Shown here piece after piece: positions 28,691-38,199 of a stretch of DNA of 64,000 nt. The position numbers and the translations under genes were made by a program. The notes beneath the pieces were generated by a model. That model was not told where the DNA came from and ran no database searches. It saw only the letters and a list, made by a program, of their open reading frames with translations. The DNA lies in NCBI GenBank assembly GCA_003667865.1, contig CP033051.1, forward strand, positions 3,722,001 through 3,786,000, in the 5' to 3' direction. Positions within the stretch are counted from its first letter, which is position 1. The number at the start of each line of letters is the position of its first letter. Origin of the DNA: Rossellomorea marisflavi (GTDB lineage: Bacteria > Bacillota > Bacilli > Bacillales > Bacillaceae_B).

Positions 28691-29671
28691 TTATGCTTCA
28701 ATCCAATTGTCATGGCTTTCAGAATATACAACATAGCAGCTATCAGGAGAGGATTTACATTGTTTTTTCACATCAGCAACAACCTTGCTTAGTTCCTCCA
28801 TTGTTTTGAACCTATGATTCTCGTTTGTCACAACTGCAATCGAGAGTGATACTAATGGAATTTCACCCAACACACCGTTTCGATCTTTCGTGACAACGAA
28901 TTGCTTTTCCCAATCTGTCACATCATAAAAGGATTGAATCCGCATTTTAAATTCATTAAGGATGCTCTCACATATTTGTTTATAAAAATGATTCGGGAGG
29001 ATAGCAACAAAATCATCTCCACCAACATGACCTACAAAAGAGTCTTCACTCACTAAAGCATATTTTGTAAGCAGGTCGGCTACCTCTTTTATTAAAAGGT
29101 CTCCTTTGTTAAACCCATACGTATCATTGTATTCCTTAAAATGATCCAAATCTAAATACAACATTGTAAAAGATTTTGATTCTGTTTGTATATACTCAAT
29201 AATTTTCTCATCAATTAGAACATTTCCGGGCAGGCCAGATAGAGGATTTGTAAACATAGCTTGATTAACTTGGACCTCAGCTAGCTTAATTAAGAGGGTT
29301 TTAATACTAACAATACCATGCAAGACTCCTTCTTTTACAACAACTACGTAGTCATATAAGTTCATTTGACTTCGATTCATTGCTTGAGCACTTACAGTAA
29401 TAATAGATTCATAATAATCAACAATTAGAGGGTTCTTATCCATAACCAAATGGACAGGTCTACCCATAAATAAATCAAAGCCATACTTAGAAGAGATTTT
29501 TTGATAGAAATGCCCCTTCATCACAAGGCCAGCAGGAATATCCGGTGTTAAATCTGAAACAAGGATGCCTTCAAGGTCAGGGTTATTTTCGAATATTAAG
29601 TTAATATCTGAACTTTTAGTAGTTAATGAAACTACTGGTACTTGTTCTGTGATCTCACCAATTACTAACAT
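28691..29671 (-). CDS. CBS-like plus GGDEF domain protein, putative diguanylate cyclase
   Basis: 326 residues, no membrane segment. The N-terminal region (about 80-150) contains a CBS-like pattern, VVVKEGVLHGIVSIKTLLIKL. The GGDEF domain runs from about 160 to 315, with YLDLDHFKEYNDTYGFNKGD and a GGDDF variant (GHVGGDDF) in place of GGDEF. That variant keeps the essential residues, so cyclase activity is possible. No RxxD inhibitory site is visible. It is monocistronic with its own terminator. Confidence 0.83.
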   Translation of the reverse strand: MLVIGEITEQVPVVSLTTKSSDINLIFENNPDLEGILVSDLTPDIPAGLVMKGHFYQKISSKYGFDLFMGRPVHLVMDKNPLIVDYYESIITVSAQAMNRSQMNLYDYVVVVKEGVLHGIVSIKTLLIKLAEVQVNQAMFTNPLSGLPGNVLIDEKIIEYIQTESKSFTMLYLDLDHFKEYNDTYGFNKGDLLIKEVADLLTKYALVSEDSFVGHVGGDDFVAILPNHFYKQICESILNEFKMRIQSFYDVTDWEKQFVVTKDRNGVLGEIPLVSLSIAVVTNENHRFKTMEELSKVVADVKKQCKSSPDSCYVVYSESHDNWIEA

Positions 29672-30160
29672 GCCTCACGACTCCATTGTTTTCGTATTCA
29701 CTACTAATCCTATTGTACTATACGATTTCACTATATAGTGTAAAGATTTAACGAAATTAATGTGTAACATAGATTAATAAGTTCCAATCTTTTGATATTA
29801 TTCACTAGCTATTTTTCATTATATTTCCATAGGGTCTAAATAGGAAGATTTTTTTAAATTGTTTTAGGTAATTTTTCCTATATCGTGAAAAGCTTCAACA
29901 AAATACTACTTAAAGACGAAATATACAAAATCATTATACAACATAGTACGTTTCTATTATTCAATAGTGGCGCTGTATAAATAGGTTCATTCCATTCCAC
30001 TAAGTATTTAAAATAGTAAGTAACAAGTAAAGTATGTTAATTAATTGTAAAGAAAGACCCGAACAATTTAGCAAGATATCCGTTAGATATCGCCCAATTG
30101 CACGGGTTTATCAATAGCTGAAATATTTATGTCTCGGTCTTTACCATTAGAATAAAGATT
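29672..30160. other. Intergenic region left of the IS element
   Basis: 489 bases of AT-rich DNA with no ORF. The right part (30053-30143) holds a nested inverted repeat described separately. The last five bases (30156-30160, agatt) are the left copy of the IS target duplication. Confidence 0.45.
30053..30143 (-). ncRNA. Structured 90-nt element, candidate terminator or small RNA
   Basis: On the minus strand an outer stem aaagaccga/tcgggtcttt encloses an inner stem acccg..caatt/aattg..cgggt. Inside that lies gatatc-taacg-gatatc. The 3' side continues as ctttcttt. Before the IS inserted it would have followed the chemoreceptor operon, so a terminator is one reading. The elaborate fold could also be a small RNA or a repeat unit. 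Confidence 0.4.
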
Positions 30161-30177
30161 GGATTGTCAACACTAAA

Positions 30178-31011
30178 CTAGACAGTTTTCTTAAGGTGCG
30201 TAAGTTTGTATTCAACTGGACTTAAATAGTCTAAAGTACCATGGATACGTAGATGGTTATACCAGTGCACATAGTCTGTAAACTCTCTATGTAACTCTTC
30301 TAAACTATCAAAATGACGCTTCTTTACGAACTCTGTTTTGATGATTTTAAATGTTGCTTCTGCTACTGCATTATCATAAGGACACCCTTTTAAACTGAGA
30401 GAACGTTTGATATTAAACGTTTCTAGTGCTTCATCAATGACCTGGTTTTTAAATTCTCTTCCTCGGTCCGTATGGAACATTTGAATGGAATGTAAGTTAC
30501 CTTTAATTGATGACAGAGCTCGATAAACTAGTAAAGCATCTTTGTTCTCACCTGTGCTAAACCCTATAATTTCCCGATTAAAGAGATCAATAAATACACA
30601 TATGTAATGCCATTTTTTATGGACTCTTACATACGTTAAGTCGCTCACCACGACAGTCAACTCTTCTTCTTGTGAAAATTCACGGTTTAATTCATTTACT
30701 TGATCACTCTCGTTTGGTTTATCATTATGCGGTTTAAATTGAGCCACAGTATAAGTCGATACAAGTCCTTGTTCGTTCATAATTCTCCCGATTCGACGAC
30801 GAGATACTAATTTTCCACGCTTCTTCAGCTCATGCTTTATTTTTCTCGTACCATAATTTTGGCGGCTCTGATGGAATACTTCTATGACATCTGATGTGAT
30901 ATCATCTTCATTCTTTCGTTCTTTTGCTTCATAATAATATGTACTCCTAGGGAGTTGTAGGACCTTGCACATTGCTGATATCGAGTATTTGTGCTGGTTG
31001 TTTTTAATCAC
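30178..31011 (-). CDS. IS3-family transposase OrfB (DDE integrase domain)
   Basis: 277 residues. The N-terminal HTH_21-like segment (ISAMCKVLQLPRSTYYYEAK) precedes an rve integrase core. The DDE triad is visible as VVSDLTYV, FHTDRGREF and NAVAEATFK. It starts with GTG at 31011 just after the OrfA stop. Whether it is made as a frameshift fusion with OrfA is not clear: I saw no A6G slippage site at the junction. Confidence 0.93.
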   Translation of the reverse strand: MIKNNQHKYSISAMCKVLQLPRSTYYYEAKERKNEDDITSDVIEVFHQSRQNYGTRKIKHELKKRGKLVSRRRIGRIMNEQGLVSTYTVAQFKPHNDKPNESDQVNELNREFSQEEELTVVVSDLTYVRVHKKWHYICVFIDLFNREIIGFSTGENKDALLVYRALSSIKGNLHSIQMFHTDRGREFKNQVIDEALETFNIKRSLSLKGCPYDNAVAEATFKIIKTEFVKKRHFDSLEELHREFTDYVHWYNHLRIHGTLDYLSPVEYKLTHLKKTV

Positions 31012-31013
31012 AT

Positions 31014-31313
31014 TTACTTTCGTCCTAGTATCAGCGCTGCTTGCTTTAAAATGTCATTTTCCATTTCTAATAGTTTATTTCTCTTCCTAAGTTCCAGTAG
31101 CTCTTTCTGTTCGGGGCTGAGGTTATCCTTTTCTTTGAAGGAACCGGAGGTTTTACTTTGACTAATCCACTTATCAAGTGAAGAAGGGGTTAATTCATAT
31201 TCACGAATTATATCTTTGCGAGGCTTACCACTTAGATGAAGCTGCACGATCTGTTTCTTAAATTCCTCGGTAAATGTTCGACGTACTCTTTTTGTCATGT
31301 AGATTCTCCTCAT
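31014..31313 (-). CDS. IS3-family transposase OrfA (HTH protein)
   Basis: 99 residues with an N-terminal helix-turn-helix (RRTFTEEFKKQIVQLHLSGK, then SSLDKWISQ) and a C-terminal leucine-zipper stretch (LELRKRNKLLEMENDILKQA). These are typical of the OrfA DNA-binding subunit. The gene opens near the right end of the element. Confidence 0.92.
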   Translation of the reverse strand: MRRIYMTKRVRRTFTEEFKKQIVQLHLSGKPRKDIIREYELTPSSLDKWISQSKTSGSFKEKDNLSPEQKELLELRKRNKLLEMENDILKQAALILGRK

Positions 31314-31406
31314 AACTGATTAGTATAGTTAATTCTACTTGACCTTAAATTTTCTGTCTAACTAAGTGTAGACTATCCAGATTAATATCTAGACGCTTAA
31401 GAAGAC

Positions 31407-33101
31407 CTACACCTTAAAGGATGATAATTTTTCTTGTAGCTTATGTGCTAGTTCTGCTAACTCTCTGGAGTTTGAAGATATCTCTTCAATAGTAGCATTT
31501 TGTTCTTCTGTTGAAGCTGCTGCTTCTTCAGTAGCTGCTGCAGATACTTCTATAATTTCATTAATATTTTTGATGGACCCTAGTACTGTTGTTGAAGTGG
31601 TATTGATTATTTGTAAAACCTCTTTTAGGTTTAGAACTCCATTTTCTGTGTCTTTAACATTTTCAACAATCTTGTGAAGAGCTTCCCCACCTTTTTCAAT
31701 CAATGTAACCTGTTCTTTAATTTCAATTAAATTCGTTTCCATCGTATTAACAGTTACTTGAGTTTCTGACTGAATATCTTCAATTAATGACGTGATTTTA
31801 TTTGCAGCCTCATTTGATTCCTCAGCTAACTTTCGCACTTCTGATGCAACAACAGAGAAGCCTTTACCATGCTCACCAGCTCTAGCAGCCTCAATCGCAG
31901 CATTTAATGCTAGTAAATTTGTTTGGTTTGAAATATCTGATATAACAGTAATAATTCCACCAATTTCTTCTGAACGACTTCCTAATTTCTGGATAGATTG
32001 TGTAGCGAACTCAACCGTTTGAGTAACACGACCTAAATGCTGAATGGCTTCACTAATCGCTCGATTTCCATTTTCTGCTTCCTGTGTTGAATGACTGGCT
32101 TTTGTTGAAGTAATTTCAACAAGCTCATTGCCCCGGTCAATTTCTTCACTAGCTTTTTCCATCTCTCTCAAGATAGAATTTGCTTCTTCAGATTGTCGAT
32201 TCGTTCCTTGGGCGATTTCATTTGTTGTTTTTGCAATTTGTGTACTCATTTCACCTGTTACATCTGCACTTGCAGCAAGTTCTTCTGATGTCGCTGCTGT
32301 TTGACTTGCTGTTTCTTTAATATCAGTAATTAACTTCTTTAAATTGTCACTCATACTATTAACGGAATGCGCAAGCTCTCCTATTTCATCTTTTGACTTT
32401 AACTTTAGATGGTCCACAGTTAAGTTTCCTTTAGCAATTTCCTTTGCAACTTCTGACACTTTTAATAGTGGCTTTATTTGATTTCCAACTAAAAGATAAA
32501 TAATAATTGCAATAATAAGCATTTCAATTAGTCCAAAAATGATTAATTGATTCTGAAAATCTCTCGCCATTTTGTCATAGATGTCAGCAGACTGCCCGAC
32601 AAAAAGCATTCCAATAATTGTTCCACTTGAATCTTTAATTGGTTCATATATCGTAACAAGCTCTTTACCTACTACATTAGCTGTTCCTACATAGGTGTTA
32701 CCTGCTTCTAATGTTTCTTTTGCTACTTCTTCAGAAACCTGTGTTCCAACTGCTCGCGATCCATCCTCTAACTCGACATTCGTTGAGACTCGGGTATCAC
32801 CAGAGAAAATGGTGACAACATTACCTGTTAAGTTTTTAATTTTATCGACCATATCAAAGTTGTCATTAATTTTTACAGTTCCTTTATACAAGTCACCACT
32901 CTGAATAGACCACTCTCCAGGATATTCTTCTTCAAATAACCCCTTCGCAATCATTAGAGCTCCATTTAAATTATCATTTGCTACATTAAGCGTGTCCTGT
33001 TTGAGGGTTCTAACTGAATGAATGACTAAAATACTCGAAGCTATAAAGAATAATGAGATAAATAGTATTGTTAGTTTTCCTTTGAAACCAAGCTTCTTCA
33101 T
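31407..33101 (-). CDS. Methyl-accepting chemotaxis protein with Cache sensor
   Basis: 564 residues. It has a membrane helix at 10-28, an extracytoplasmic single-Cache domain (about 30-185, including [21 protein letters not shown] and [10 protein letters not shown]), a second helix at 188-206, and a HAMP domain to about 265. A long signalling coil follows whose tip reads [38 protein letters not shown]. It should relay a small-molecule signal to CheA/CheW. It lies 25 bp after a STAS gene and an RsbW-like kinase gene, which is unusual for a chemoreceptor. Confidence 0.93.
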   Translation of the reverse strand: MKKLGFKGKLTILFISLFFIASSILVIHSVRTLKQDTLNVANDNLNGALMIAKGLFEEEYPGEWSIQSGDLYKGTVKINDNFDMVDKIKNLTGNVVTIFSGDTRVSTNVELEDGSRAVGTQVSEEVAKETLEAGNTYVGTANVVGKELVTIYEPIKDSSGTIIGMLFVGQSADIYDKMARDFQNQLIIFGLIEMLIIAIIIYLLVGNQIKPLLKVSEVAKEIAKGNLTVDHLKLKSKDEIGELAHSVNSMSDNLKKLITDIKETASQTAATSEELAASADVTGEMSTQIAKTTNEIAQGTNRQSEEANSILREMEKASEEIDRGNELVEITSTKASHSTQEAENGNRAISEAIQHLGRVTQTVEFATQSIQKLGSRSEEIGGIITVISDISNQTNLLALNAAIEAARAGEHGKGFSVVASEVRKLAEESNEAANKITSLIEDIQSETQVTVNTMETNLIEIKEQVTLIEKGGEALHKIVENVKDTENGVLNLKEVLQIINTTSTTVLGSIKNINEIIEVSAAATEEAAASTEEQNATIEEISSNSRELAELAHKLQEKLSSFKV

Positions 33102-33126
33102 AGATGTCTCTCCTTCAATGCTATTA

Positions 33127-33456
33127 TTATTTTATTTCTTCTAAAGTTTTTATGATTGTAAATAATTGATCTAATTGTGCAATCTCAAATAGCTCTTGAA
33201 TAAACTCATCTTGGATAATGAGATATATTAAGGGATTCACTGCTTCTACGTGCTTCATAAAGGTTATTAATAGACCCATTCCTGTACTATCAACTTTTTC
33301 TAACTTTGAAAAATCAAATACATAGGCTTTAACCTGCTTGTTTTGTTCATTTAATAGAATTTCCTTATACTGATTTGTTTCTCCTAGCTGCAAACTCCCT
33401 GTTATTGTGAACACTTGAAATTCACCTTCAAGTTTATGCGTCAACTGGTTATCCAT
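33127..33456 (-). CDS. STAS-domain anti-anti-sigma factor, RsbV-like
   Basis: 109 residues from ATG 33456 (AAAGGTGG upstream), the length of RsbV. The STAS signature [21 protein letters not shown] contains the phosphorylatable Ser followed by Thr-Gly. By family, its unphosphorylated form binds the partner HATPase protein and frees that protein's target. It starts 1 bp after the kinase gene and is followed by the chemoreceptor, so all three probably form one transcript. Confidence 0.87.
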   Translation of the reverse strand: MDNQLTHKLEGEFQVFTITGSLQLGETNQYKEILLNEQNKQVKAYVFDFSKLEKVDSTGMGLLITFMKHVEAVNPLIYLIIQDEFIQELFEIAQLDQLFTIIKTLEEIK

Positions 33457-33457
33457 C

Positions 33458-33877
33458 TTAATTCCACCTTTTTTCAATACTTACAGTAAAAATACCAGAC
33501 TCTTTTTTACTAAAGTACATTTTATCTACAAGCTTTTTTACCATGAGTAATCCTCTTCCTCTTTCTTGCATCAGAACTCCATCTAACTCTTGATCCAGAA
33601 TGACTAAAGCATCTTCATTCATTCCGTATCCATAATCTGAGACATGAACTGAAACGGTTTGTTCATCTATATTTATCAGCACTTCGATCGGATACTTAGG
33701 CGCATTATCTGCATATGTAAGAATAGTTGATTCATATGCATTAATTAAAAGCTCGTGTATAACAAATAATAATCTTCTGTCTTCCCTCTCTAATAATTCC
33801 TTAAGGGAACAGGTCGTAATCCGATCAATTTTTTGAACAACTTGGTCATAACAAGGAACACTTACCTGAAATCTCAA
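33458..33877 (-). CDS. RsbW-like HATPase serine kinase/anti-sigma factor
   Basis: Probably 139 residues from TTG 33877, which has AAAGGTGG 8 nt upstream; the frame is open to 33943 without a ribosome site. The GHKL motifs are HELLINAYESTILTYAD (N-box), VSDYGYGMN (G1) and GRGLLMVKKLVDKM (G2). By family it phosphorylates the STAS partner and holds an effector. No sigma-factor gene is adjacent, so its target is unknown. It starts the operon kinase, STAS, chemoreceptor. Confidence 0.83.
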   Translation of the reverse strand: MRFQVSVPCYDQVVQKIDRITTCSLKELLEREDRRLLFVIHELLINAYESTILTYADNAPKYPIEVLINIDEQTVSVHVSDYGYGMNEDALVILDQELDGVLMQERGRGLLMVKKLVDKMYFSKKESGIFTVSIEKRWN

Positions 33878-34084
33878 CCTAGTGCCCACCTTTCTTATAT
33901 ACATTTGACAGACTTCACTATTATTATCGGCAATAATCGACAAATTTCCACAATGGACTACGACAATATTTTAGATTTTATTGAGAAAGAAACGAAGTAT
34001 TAGTCTGGTTTAAGTGTGACGTACTGTTATTCAATTAATATGAAGCATGTTAGTAATTATTGGAATAGGAGGACAACATTTCAT

Positions 34085-34120
34085 AAAAAAAGACAGAAGA
34101 TTCAGCTCTTCTGCCTTTTC
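34085..34120 (-). terminator. Intrinsic terminator of the alpha/beta hydrolase gene
   Basis: Stem gcagaaga/tcttctgt with the minus-strand T run ttttttt. Confidence 0.75.
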
Positions 34121-34124
34121 ATGC

Positions 34125-35027
34125 CTAACTCCCTATAAATTCTACTAACACATTCTTAAAATCATCCGCTCGTTCATAGTGTGGTGTGTGACCACATTTC
34201 TCAAAATGAATAATTGTTCCATCCTGCGCATCTCGTTTAAAGGCTTCAATATGCTTTTCACAGGTTGCTGCATCAAATTCTGTCGTCATTAATAACATTG
34301 GGTTCTTTATTTCTTTTAGGAGAGGTAATAATGATTTGAAAATTTTCCCTTCTGCTCGAAGTAAATCATAATGTATGTCAGAGCGATCATAGAATGTTTC
34401 CCATTGTTCCTCAGTATAGGCAGCCAGATAATCAGTTGGGTGATCATGTACATAACGATAAATTTCCATACGATTTTCTCCAAGCTCATCACTTAATTCC
34501 ATATACTCTTCTGTTAGCTGTTGGATCGTTTTCTCTTGATTTTCAGCTAATGCCAGGCATTTTTCTCCTAGTTCATGCTGATTATACTTTGTAGCGACTT
34601 GTCCTGTTCTTTTTAACAGGAACCTAGACGTTAATTCAAAATCAAAAGTTGGACATTCAAATAGTACTTTATGAACTGAATCAGGATAGTTAGCAGTATA
34701 TAGCAATGCTAAATATCCACCAAATGAATGACCCATAACCGACCATCTTGAGATTTGTAAGTGTTTACGAAGTTCTTCACAATCATCAATTAAATCTTGT
34801 AGACCAAATGATTCATTCTCATGAATAACCTCTGAGCGACAAACTCCTCTTTGATCAATAGCTATCACGTAAAAATCATCTTGTAATCGCTCCCTTTGAT
34901 GAAAGGTAAAATCATAACAACTCTCACCTGGTCCCCCATGTAAATATAAAAGAGGTGGATTTTCTTTTGTTCCATACTCTTCTACATACAATTGTTTCCC
35001 TCTAACTTCAATAAGTTTCCCGTCCAA
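34125..35027 (-). CDS. Alpha/beta hydrolase, proline iminopeptidase-like
   Basis: 300 residues. The oxyanion region LHGGPGES and IDQRGVCRS match the prolyl-aminopeptidase group. The nucleophile is Ser in GHSFGG (about 109). The Asp is probably in TTEFDAATC and the His in CGHTPHYE. The cap domain is helical. Substrate not determinable. AAGGGGAG lies before the start. It is monocistronic with a terminator. Confidence 0.85.
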   Translation of the reverse strand: MDGKLIEVRGKQLYVEEYGTKENPPLLYLHGGPGESCYDFTFHQRERLQDDFYVIAIDQRGVCRSEVIHENESFGLQDLIDDCEELRKHLQISRWSVMGHSFGGYLALLYTANYPDSVHKVLFECPTFDFELTSRFLLKRTGQVATKYNQHELGEKCLALAENQEKTIQQLTEEYMELSDELGENRMEIYRYVHDHPTDYLAAYTEEQWETFYDRSDIHYDLLRAEGKIFKSLLPLLKEIKNPMLLMTTEFDAATCEKHIEAFKRDAQDGTIIHFEKCGHTPHYERADDFKNVLVEFIGS

Positions 35028-35135
35028 TGAATAACTCCCCTTTTCTATGTGTCTCTTCTTACTTAGACAAAATACCCTTGATTCCCTTTAATCTATAAAA
35101 TATCTTATTGATATGCAGTGCTGAGCTTGTTAGTT

Positions 35136-35148
35136 GAGGGACGGACCT
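35136..35148. repeat. Single arm of the gagggacggacct palindrome
   Basis: The 13-mer gagggacggacct matches one arm of the palindrome at 18883-18919. The complementary arm is missing, so this looks like a decayed copy. Confidence 0.4.
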
Positions 35149-35157
35149 CTATAACGA

Positions 35158-35583
35158 TTATTCTCGTATAAGTTCCTTCAAACCCAAAGTTGTTTTTGAA
35201 TCAATTATGCCAAATCTATCATTCTCCCTATCAAAAATCGTTGCTGAATGATCTACTGACCGAAATTTTAGCTCATAATCAACTAAACGCTCTGGCATAT
35301 TGGAATCAATCTCATAAAAAAACTTCAATGTCATATCAATAGGGTTATTTTCAGAAATTGTTATACCTTCAACCCACGTTATCTCCCCAAAAATCCCGAT
35401 AATCTCATCGACCTTTTTTTGATCTGTTATCATCCATGAGACTTCACTTGTCTCTCCTTCTAATTGTTCATACACATCCACTCTATTTACTATGTCATAC
35501 TTTCTTTCTACTTCTTGTGAACAAGCTAGTAAAGCCATTACAACAAGCAAGAATAAAAAGAATAACGTTATTTTATTCCTCAT
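35158..35583 (-). CDS. Hypothetical lipoprotein
   Basis: 141 residues with a type II signal peptide: basic MRNK, a hydrophobic core and the lipobox LLAC at about 18-21. The mature part is acidic with mixed strands and has no recognised domain. It is predicted to be anchored on the outer face of the membrane. Confidence 0.72.
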   Translation of the reverse strand: MRNKITLFFLFLLVVMALLACSQEVERKYDIVNRVDVYEQLEGETSEVSWMITDQKKVDEIIGIFGEITWVEGITISENNPIDMTLKFFYEIDSNMPERLVDYELKFRSVDHSATIFDRENDRFGIIDSKTTLGLKELIRE

Positions 35584-35613
35584 AGTTTCCCTCCATGTAA
35601 AACATCTATCCTA

Positions 35614-36117
35614 TTAGAAATTTTTTCTTTCAAACCTCATATGCCCATCCATTACACCCGCTTTAATAAACTGTTGATTTTTATAGAAATCATTTAGTTT
35701 GATATTATGTGCCACACAATCGAGTCTGATCGTTTTCTGTTGCCAATTAGGGTTCTTAACCACCCAGCTTAGAATGTTCTTTCCTATTTCGAGTCCCATA
35801 TACATTGGTAACACAGCAAGTCTATGTAAATATAAAAATCCTGAAGAATGTTCTTCACCCCATAAATGCTCATCCCACTCATTTTGCTTTGTGGAAAGAG
35901 TAAATGTAGCAACGAGCTCCTCACCTGTAGTGACTAAATAGGTCTCATCTCGAATAATCGACCTTTTAATTTCCTCATCCTCGCCACCTTCCAAGAGGAA
36001 TTGCCACTGGTTTATTTGATTCTCCTTCAACCAACTAGCAACGAGCTTAAGATGATGGATTACTATTTCACAATCCTTATTTTCTGCTATTTTTATTTGT
36101 AAGCTTGGATTTACCAC
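35614..36117 (-). CDS. GNAT-family acetyltransferase
   Basis: 167 residues. The GNAT core shows as VATFTLSTKQ, the LHRLAVLPMYMGLEIGKNIL segment (motif A, acetyl-CoA binding) and LDCVAHNIKLNDFYKNQQFI (motif B). Motif A lacks the usual glycines (R-G-x-G becomes YMGLEIG), which is a slight oddity. Substrate unknown. It is on the same strand as the lipoprotein and 30 bp ahead of it. Confidence 0.78.
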   Translation of the reverse strand: MVNPSLQIKIAENKDCEIVIHHLKLVASWLKENQINQWQFLLEGGEDEEIKRSIIRDETYLVTTGEELVATFTLSTKQNEWDEHLWGEEHSSGFLYLHRLAVLPMYMGLEIGKNILSWVVKNPNWQQKTIRLDCVAHNIKLNDFYKNQQFIKAGVMDGHMRFERKNF

Positions 36118-36340
36118 AACATCTCCACCTCATCCAGAATCTTAAATATTCTATTGGTAACAAAACTTCTCTCTCACTTACTCCTCGTTAACTACTACCA
36201 TAACATTTTAATACTACGCATTATTGAGTAACATGCTTTTCAACAAATTAAATCTATTGAGCCAGCATCGTTAAACTCCTTATCATATTTTCCAATTTTT
36301 TGGTACATACTTCTACTATAGAAGTAATGGAGGTTTTTTT

Positions 36341-37351
36341 GTGACAGAACACAATATTCAATTAGATTCTTCTGAATTAGCTAGCTTATGGAGTAGTTAT
36401 ATGGCAGAAAGTGCTACATTGCCAATTCTTAATTATTTCCTTAATGGTATCGAGGACCTAGAGGTGAAAACGTTATTAGAAAAAGCTAAAGATACTTCAG
36501 AAAATCATTTAAAAACATTAGAGGAAATTTTCAAACAAGAAAACTATCCGATTCCTGTTGGTTTTTCAGAAAAAGATGTGAATGTAGAAGCACCGAAGCT
36601 CTATTCTGATACATATGTACTATACTTTCTAAGAAATTATGGAAAAGCTGGAATTGCAGCAAATGGGATGGCGGTTTCGTTCTCAGCAAGAGGAGATATA
36701 CGAAAATTATATAAACATTATTTGTTTGAAACTGTTGATATTGAAGATGAAGCCAAGGCCATTATGCTGTCAAAGGGTCTATTTATCCGTTCACCGTATA
36801 TTGATACACCTGAAAGACCTACATTTGTTGAAAAACAAAGGTTCCTTAAGGGATGGTTCGGAGAAAGAAGAACATTAACTGGTGAAGAAATTGCACATAT
36901 TTATTTAAATTTTACAAGCTGTACATACGCGAGAGCCTTATTAATTGGATTCTCACAGGTAGCTCAAACAAAAGAAATAAGAGAATTCTTTGTAAAAGGA
37001 ACAGAGATCCTAAGAGGGGTTATGGACCAGTTACTTTTCTTGTTAGAGGAAAGCTCACTTCCTTACCCGATGACATGGGATACTGAGGTGAAAAACTCTA
37101 CAACCCCCCCATTTTCTGACAGGTTAATGCTATTTCAAGCATCAGCCATTACTGCAATCGGCATCGCCAATCTTGGTGGTTCTCTAGCATTAAGCTTACG
37201 TCGCGATCTTGCAGCAAAATACATGACACGCTTAAAAGATCTCGGCTTGTATGCAGAAGATGCTGCAAACCTATTAATAAAACATGGCTGGTTTGAAAGA
37301 CCACCTCAAGCTATTAATCGTGAACATCTAACAAAAGGCAAAACAAAATAA
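36341..37351 (+). CDS. DUF3231-family protein (tandem ferritin-like/CotF-like halves)
   Basis: 336 residues starting at GTG 36341 with GGAGG 7 nt upstream. Two related helical halves (about 5-165 and 180-325) each open with a LA.LWSSYM/AHIYLNF-type helix and contain a long H/E-bearing helix (SENHLKTLEEIF). This is the DUF3231 pattern, common in Bacillus as spore-coat-like or uncharacterised proteins. No signal peptide. It is followed by a clear terminator. Function unknown. Confidence 0.8.
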   Translation: MTEHNIQLDSSELASLWSSYMAESATLPILNYFLNGIEDLEVKTLLEKAKDTSENHLKTLEEIFKQENYPIPVGFSEKDVNVEAPKLYSDTYVLYFLRNYGKAGIAANGMAVSFSARGDIRKLYKHYLFETVDIEDEAKAIMLSKGLFIRSPYIDTPERPTFVEKQRFLKGWFGERRTLTGEEIAHIYLNFTSCTYARALLIGFSQVAQTKEIREFFVKGTEILRGVMDQLLFLLEESSLPYPMTWDTEVKNSTTPPFSDRLMLFQASAITAIGIANLGGSLALSLRRDLAAKYMTRLKDLGLYAEDAANLLIKHGWFERPPQAINREHLTKGKTK

Positions 37352-37361
37352 ACCTAAGTGG

Positions 37362-37390
37362 AGGCCCGTTCCTTAAACGGGCCATTTTAT
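37362..37390 (+). terminator. Intrinsic terminator after the DUF3231 gene
   Basis: ggcccgtt/aacgggcc stem followed by atttta. Confidence 0.85.
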
Positions 37391-37465
37391 AAGCTCATCC
37401 GGGTTATCTTCCTGTTATTCATCACAATGAATAGGTTAGATGCTAACGTAACAGGAAAGGAAGAT

Positions 37466-37888
37466 TTATATTGTGGTTATTTTATAATTTTCTCTAAAGG
37501 TTGGGCTTAATTCACTCCATACATCAAACAAGTTACCGTCTGGATCCGAGAATACGAAATTTCGTCCTGCATGTCCTCTATTTTCGATTTCTCCTACACT
37601 AATCTGTGCTTTTAGAAGTTCTTGTTGCAAGGACTCTAATGCTTCGAGCCCATTCACTTCAAAGGTGATTGAGAAACGTTCATTTCCATGAATATCATAA
37701 AAATTAGATGTTTCCTTTTCATCAGATTTCACTAGAAAAAAACTTTGATTTGCAAGATTAATAATGGCCTTTTCATCGTCCTTATAATTAATCTGTGCAC
37801 CTAACACCTTTTCATACCAACTTGATGAATTTTCTACATTTGATACAGGAATATACGTAGTACCTACTCGCAAAAGCTTTTCACTCAA
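37466..37888 (-). CDS. VOC-family (glyoxalase/bleomycin-resistance-like) protein
   Basis: 140 residues from TTG 37888, which follows AAAGGAGG; the longer frame to 38032 has no ribosome site and a non-family N-terminus. Two beta-alpha-beta-beta-beta halves are visible: GTTYIPVSNVENSSSWYEKV near the start and FVFSDPDGNLFDVW at the end, which supplies the family's metal-ligand region. Metal use and substrate are unknown. Confidence 0.82.
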   Translation of the reverse strand: MSEKLLRVGTTYIPVSNVENSSSWYEKVLGAQINYKDDEKAIINLANQSFFLVKSDEKETSNFYDIHGNERFSITFEVNGLEALESLQQELLKAQISVGEIENRGHAGRNFVFSDPDGNLFDVWSELSPTFRENYKITTI

Positions 37889-37974
37889 GATACATCCTCC
37901 TTTGTTTTTATGTAAGAATCTTTTCGTAAAAATTGTTACTATGAACTTTTTAAAACATAGTGAAATGGAGCTGA

Positions 37975-38016
37975 AGACACTTGACTGCTGCGGAATATAG
38001 AGGAAAACAAGTGTCT
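37975..38016. repeat. Inverted repeat upstream of the VOC gene
   Basis: agacacttg (37975-37983) and caagtgtct (38008-38016) are perfect complements around a 24-base loop. There is no T run, so it is a doubtful terminator. It may be a regulatory hairpin. Confidence 0.35.
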
Positions 38017-38199
38017 GGAACCCATGGTACACCTATCCTCTTCACTTATGCATTACCTTATAAAAGTCAATAAAACATGCGAAAACTCCTTTATGTAAAA
38101 ACAATCCTATGGATTGAAATACAGCAGTAACGACATAAAAAGTGAACATTATTAGGGTTAAAATGATTATTACATTGAAAGAAACTTTATTACTTGACC

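Larger units (their letters stand above)
30161..31378 (-). mobile_element. Complete IS3-family insertion sequence
   Basis: About 1218 bp with imperfect inverted ends that start ggattgtcaacact on the left and ggatagtctacact when the right end is read inward. They share ...tagacag and ttaaggt further in. Both sides are flanked by agatt (30156-30160 and 31379-31383), a clean 5-bp target duplication. OrfA and OrfB are both intact, so the copy may be active or recent. It sits about 29 bp downstream of the chemoreceptor stop codon. Confidence 0.88.

Noticed and set aside
31005..31020. Programmed -1 frameshift between IS OrfA and OrfB
   Set aside because: No A6G-type slippery run at the junction; OrfB has its own GTG start.
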